Assembly: GCA_014523685.1 (NCBI GenBank)
Contig: JAATVT010000218.1
Location: forward strand, 1-5,839
From: Nitrososphaerales archaeon TH5893
GTDB taxonomy: Archaea > Thermoproteota > Nitrososphaeria > Nitrososphaerales > Nitrososphaeraceae
Reading direction: 5' to 3'
Length of the DNA stretch: 5,839 bases
This document shows positions 4,098-5,839 of the stretch, one piece after another. Under the pieces are notes generated by a model, which saw only the letters and a program-made list of their open reading frames with translations, was not told the DNA's origin and did no database searches. How positions within the stretch are numbered: the stretch's first letter is position 1; each line of letters begins with the position of its first letter. A program made the position numbers and the translations under genes.

Positions 4098-5839
4098 ATG
4101 CCAACAGGGATAGAAAACCTCAATATCGCAGAGGAAGGGGTAAAAGAATTAACATTAAAACCTGTTAAAAGTAGGATATTAGAAAACGCTGAAGAAATTG
4201 GGAATGACATCCTATTATTGGCTAAGACTTCTAATGAAATATCAATCGTTTGTTCCCTTGGAGGAATGCAGATTATCTATGATAACGATAAATTCTTCAA
4301 TACGTACAAAAAATTACTAGATAAACATAAGAAAGGTGAGCATAATGGCATCAGATGGGTTACCAACATAGTTGGAGTAAAATTAGAAAAGGATGATATA
4401 GAACTCATTAAAACATTTCTAGATTTAGGCATGCAAATAAGACATGTCAAAAATTTATCTCTAATGAATTTTGCAGTATCAGATAAGATGCTTAATGCTA
4501 CAATCGAAAAATTGGAAGGAGGAAGGATGGTTCAAAGTCTTTTAACAAGCCATGATCCCAATTATGTTCATCATTTCTACTCTATGTTTGAACAACTATG
4601 GGATAACGGAATAGAAGCTGCTGATAGAATTGAAGATATTAAAGGAGGCATCGAAATTGCAGATATAGAAATTATTCAAAACCCCAAAGCAGCAATAACT
4701 AGAGTTTGGAGGTTACTAAAATCTGCAAAACAAGAAAACCTGGTGTTATTTTCTTCAATAAAAGCCTTTCAAAGACAATTACAAATGGGCTTTCTAGAAT
4801 TAATAAAGGAAGTAGCAGTAAGAAATAAGATAAAAATAAGAATACTGTTGCCTAAATCATTAGAAGATAGTAGTAATAATATTGTTAACCAAGCCCTAAA
4901 AAAATTAGAGAATATCCATCCTCATCAAATAGACCTTAGGCTGGTTGAAGAAACCATACCTATCAGAATTAGTATTTCGGTTATAGATAGAAAAGAATGC
5001 ATGATAGTAGAAACAAAGGACGATAGTAAAGATGACTCTCTTCACGCTGCTGGATCATCTGTATACTCAAATAGTAAGGCTATTGCCCTGTCTTACGCCT
5101 CTATATTTGAAAGTCTTTGGATACAAACTGAAACATATGAGAAGCTAAAAGCATATAGTAAAATGCAACGAGAATTCATTAACAACGCTGCACATGAATT
5201 GCGAACTCCAATACAACCTATTTTAGGAATTACTGAGATACTTCGTTTTGGAGGCGAACTAGACAAAATAGGTGGCAAACAAAAGTTAAATGAATCCCTT
5301 GATATCATACTAAGAAATGCCAGACGGCTAAGTGAACTCGCAGATAATGTACTAAGTGTTTCATTGATAGAAAGTCAATCGTTAAAGTTAGAGAAAGAAT
5401 TATTTAATTTAAACAGCATAATTGTCGATAACATTAAGTCAGCAAAAAGACAATTCCTGCCAATCGGTACTAAAAGCAATCTTAAGATAATATATGACCG
5501 TGCATCAGAAACAGAAGCCGATATCTACGTTAACGCAGATAAGTACAAGATCTCGCAAGTAGTTTACAATCTGCTAAATAATGCTATTAAGTTTACAAAA
5601 GAAGGTAGTATAACTATTAGCGTCAAAAGAAAAAGTGGTAAGGGAGAAAATAAGAAGGCTATTGTTGTTAGTGTAAAGGATACTGGCGAAGGAATTGATT
5701 CGGAAATGCTGCCAAGGTTGTTCACAAGGTTTGCTACAAAATCTTTTGCAGGGACAGGATTAGGATTATTTGTTTCCAAACATATAGTTGAAGCTCATGA
5801 CGGTGAAATTTGGGCAGAGAATAATGCAGAGGGAAAAGG
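4098..5839 (+). CDS. Soluble sensor histidine kinase (HisKA + HATPase_c), right end cut off
   Basis: A cytoplasmic two-component sensor kinase that autophosphorylates a histidine and passes phosphate to a response regulator. The frame runs 580 codons to the window edge. After a short N-terminus there are two tandem regulatory regions, about 47-181 (EISIVCSLGGMQIIYDNDKF at its start) and 200-345 (ITRVWRLLKSAKQENLVLFS at its start). Both end with the pattern S/Y...FE-LW (FEQLWDNGIEAADRIEDI; FESLWIQTETYEKL), as in TrmB/phospholipase-D-like sensory folds. The HisKA H-box AAHELRTPIQPILGITE carries His366. The HATPase_c domain shows the N-box NLLNNAIKFTKEG from N491, G1 box KDTGEGID with D528, F-box LFTRFATKS and G2 box GTGLGLFVSK from G552. 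It ends inside the last ATP-lid strand region at EGKG. No transmembrane segment is seen, so the signal is intracellular. The ATG follows an in-frame stop at 4074-4076 and is the only sensible start. No response regulator is in the window. Signal and partner are unknown. Confidence 0.96.
   Translation, partial: MPTGIENLNIAEEGVKELTLKPVKSRILENAEEIGNDILLLAKTSNEISIVCSLGGMQIIYDNDKFFNTYKKLLDKHKKGEHNGIRWVTNIVGVKLEKDDIELIKTFLDLGMQIRHVKNLSLMNFAVSDKMLNATIEKLEGGRMVQSLLTSHDPNYVHHFYSMFEQLWDNGIEAADRIEDIKGGIEIADIEIIQNPKAAITRVWRLLKSAKQENLVLFSSIKAFQRQLQMGFLELIKEVAVRNKIKIRILLPKSLEDSSNNIVNQALKKLENIHPHQIDLRLVEETIPIRISISVIDRKECMIVETKDDSKDDSLHAAGSSVYSNSKAIALSYASIFESLWIQTETYEKLKAYSKMQREFINNAAHELRTPIQPILGITEILRFGGELDKIGGKQKLNESLDIILRNARRLSELADNVLSVSLIESQSLKLEKELFNLNSIIVDNIKSAKRQFLPIGTKSNLKIIYDRASETEADIYVNADKYKISQVVYNLLNNAIKFTKEGSITISVKRKSGKGENKKAIVVSVKDTGEGIDSEMLPRLFTRFATKSFAGTGLGLFVSKHIVEAHDGEIWAENNAEGK

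Noticed and set aside
5093..5779. Minus-strand frames inside the kinase gene
   Set aside because: They are antisense shadows of the HisKA and HATPase_c coding sequence.
1..5839. CRISPR array, transposon terminal repeats, toxin-antitoxin pair or defence cassette
   Set aside because: No regularly spaced repeats, paired terminal inverted repeats with a transposase, or recognisable defence or toxin genes were found on either strand.

Overview
The window most likely comes from an ammonia-oxidising archaeon of the Nitrososphaerales (Thaumarchaeota/Nitrososphaerota), perhaps a Nitrosocosmicus-like genome. The evidence is the soluble histidine kinase with an AAHELRTPIQPILG phospho-acceptor box, a type abundant in that order; TATA boxes about 24-30 bases ahead of several start codons, leaving little or no leader; AT-rich DNA; loose gene packing; and a decayed tyrosine integrase of the thaumarchaeal type. 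The assignment rests on recognised sequence character, not on a search.

Layout: 1-309 (minus) is the N-terminal part of a small multi-pass membrane protein cut by the left edge. 310-944 has no convincing full-size gene; it holds that gene's promoter, an inverted repeat, and short open frames, the most protein-like being a 50-residue minus-strand ORF at 425-577. 945-1814 (minus) is a full-length class I SAM-dependent methyltransferase (289 aa, UbiE-like). 1815-2290 is the shared upstream region of two diverging methyltransferase genes, with palindromes, promoter elements, a possible short upstream ORF and a dubious minus-strand remnant. 2291-2941 (plus) is a second, unrelated-looking class I methyltransferase (216 aa). 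3108-3261 is the broken 5' end of a tyrosine recombinase, with its promoter and a perfect 18-bp palindrome touching the TATA box. 3446-3694 (minus) is an 82-residue hypothetical protein whose stop codon lies in a hairpin. 4098 to the right edge (plus) is the large sensor histidine kinase, truncated by the window before its end.

The genes do not form an operon: strands alternate, gaps are long, and most genes carry their own promoter. The integrase debris and short broken frames suggest a place where a mobile element once inserted and decayed, between ordinary chromosomal genes. I see no CRISPR array, tRNA, rRNA, transposon ends or defence cassette, and no convincing new multi-gene system. The most interesting points are the palindrome-plus-promoter arrangement of the dead integrase, the divergent methyltransferase pair, and the doubled sensory region of the kinase.
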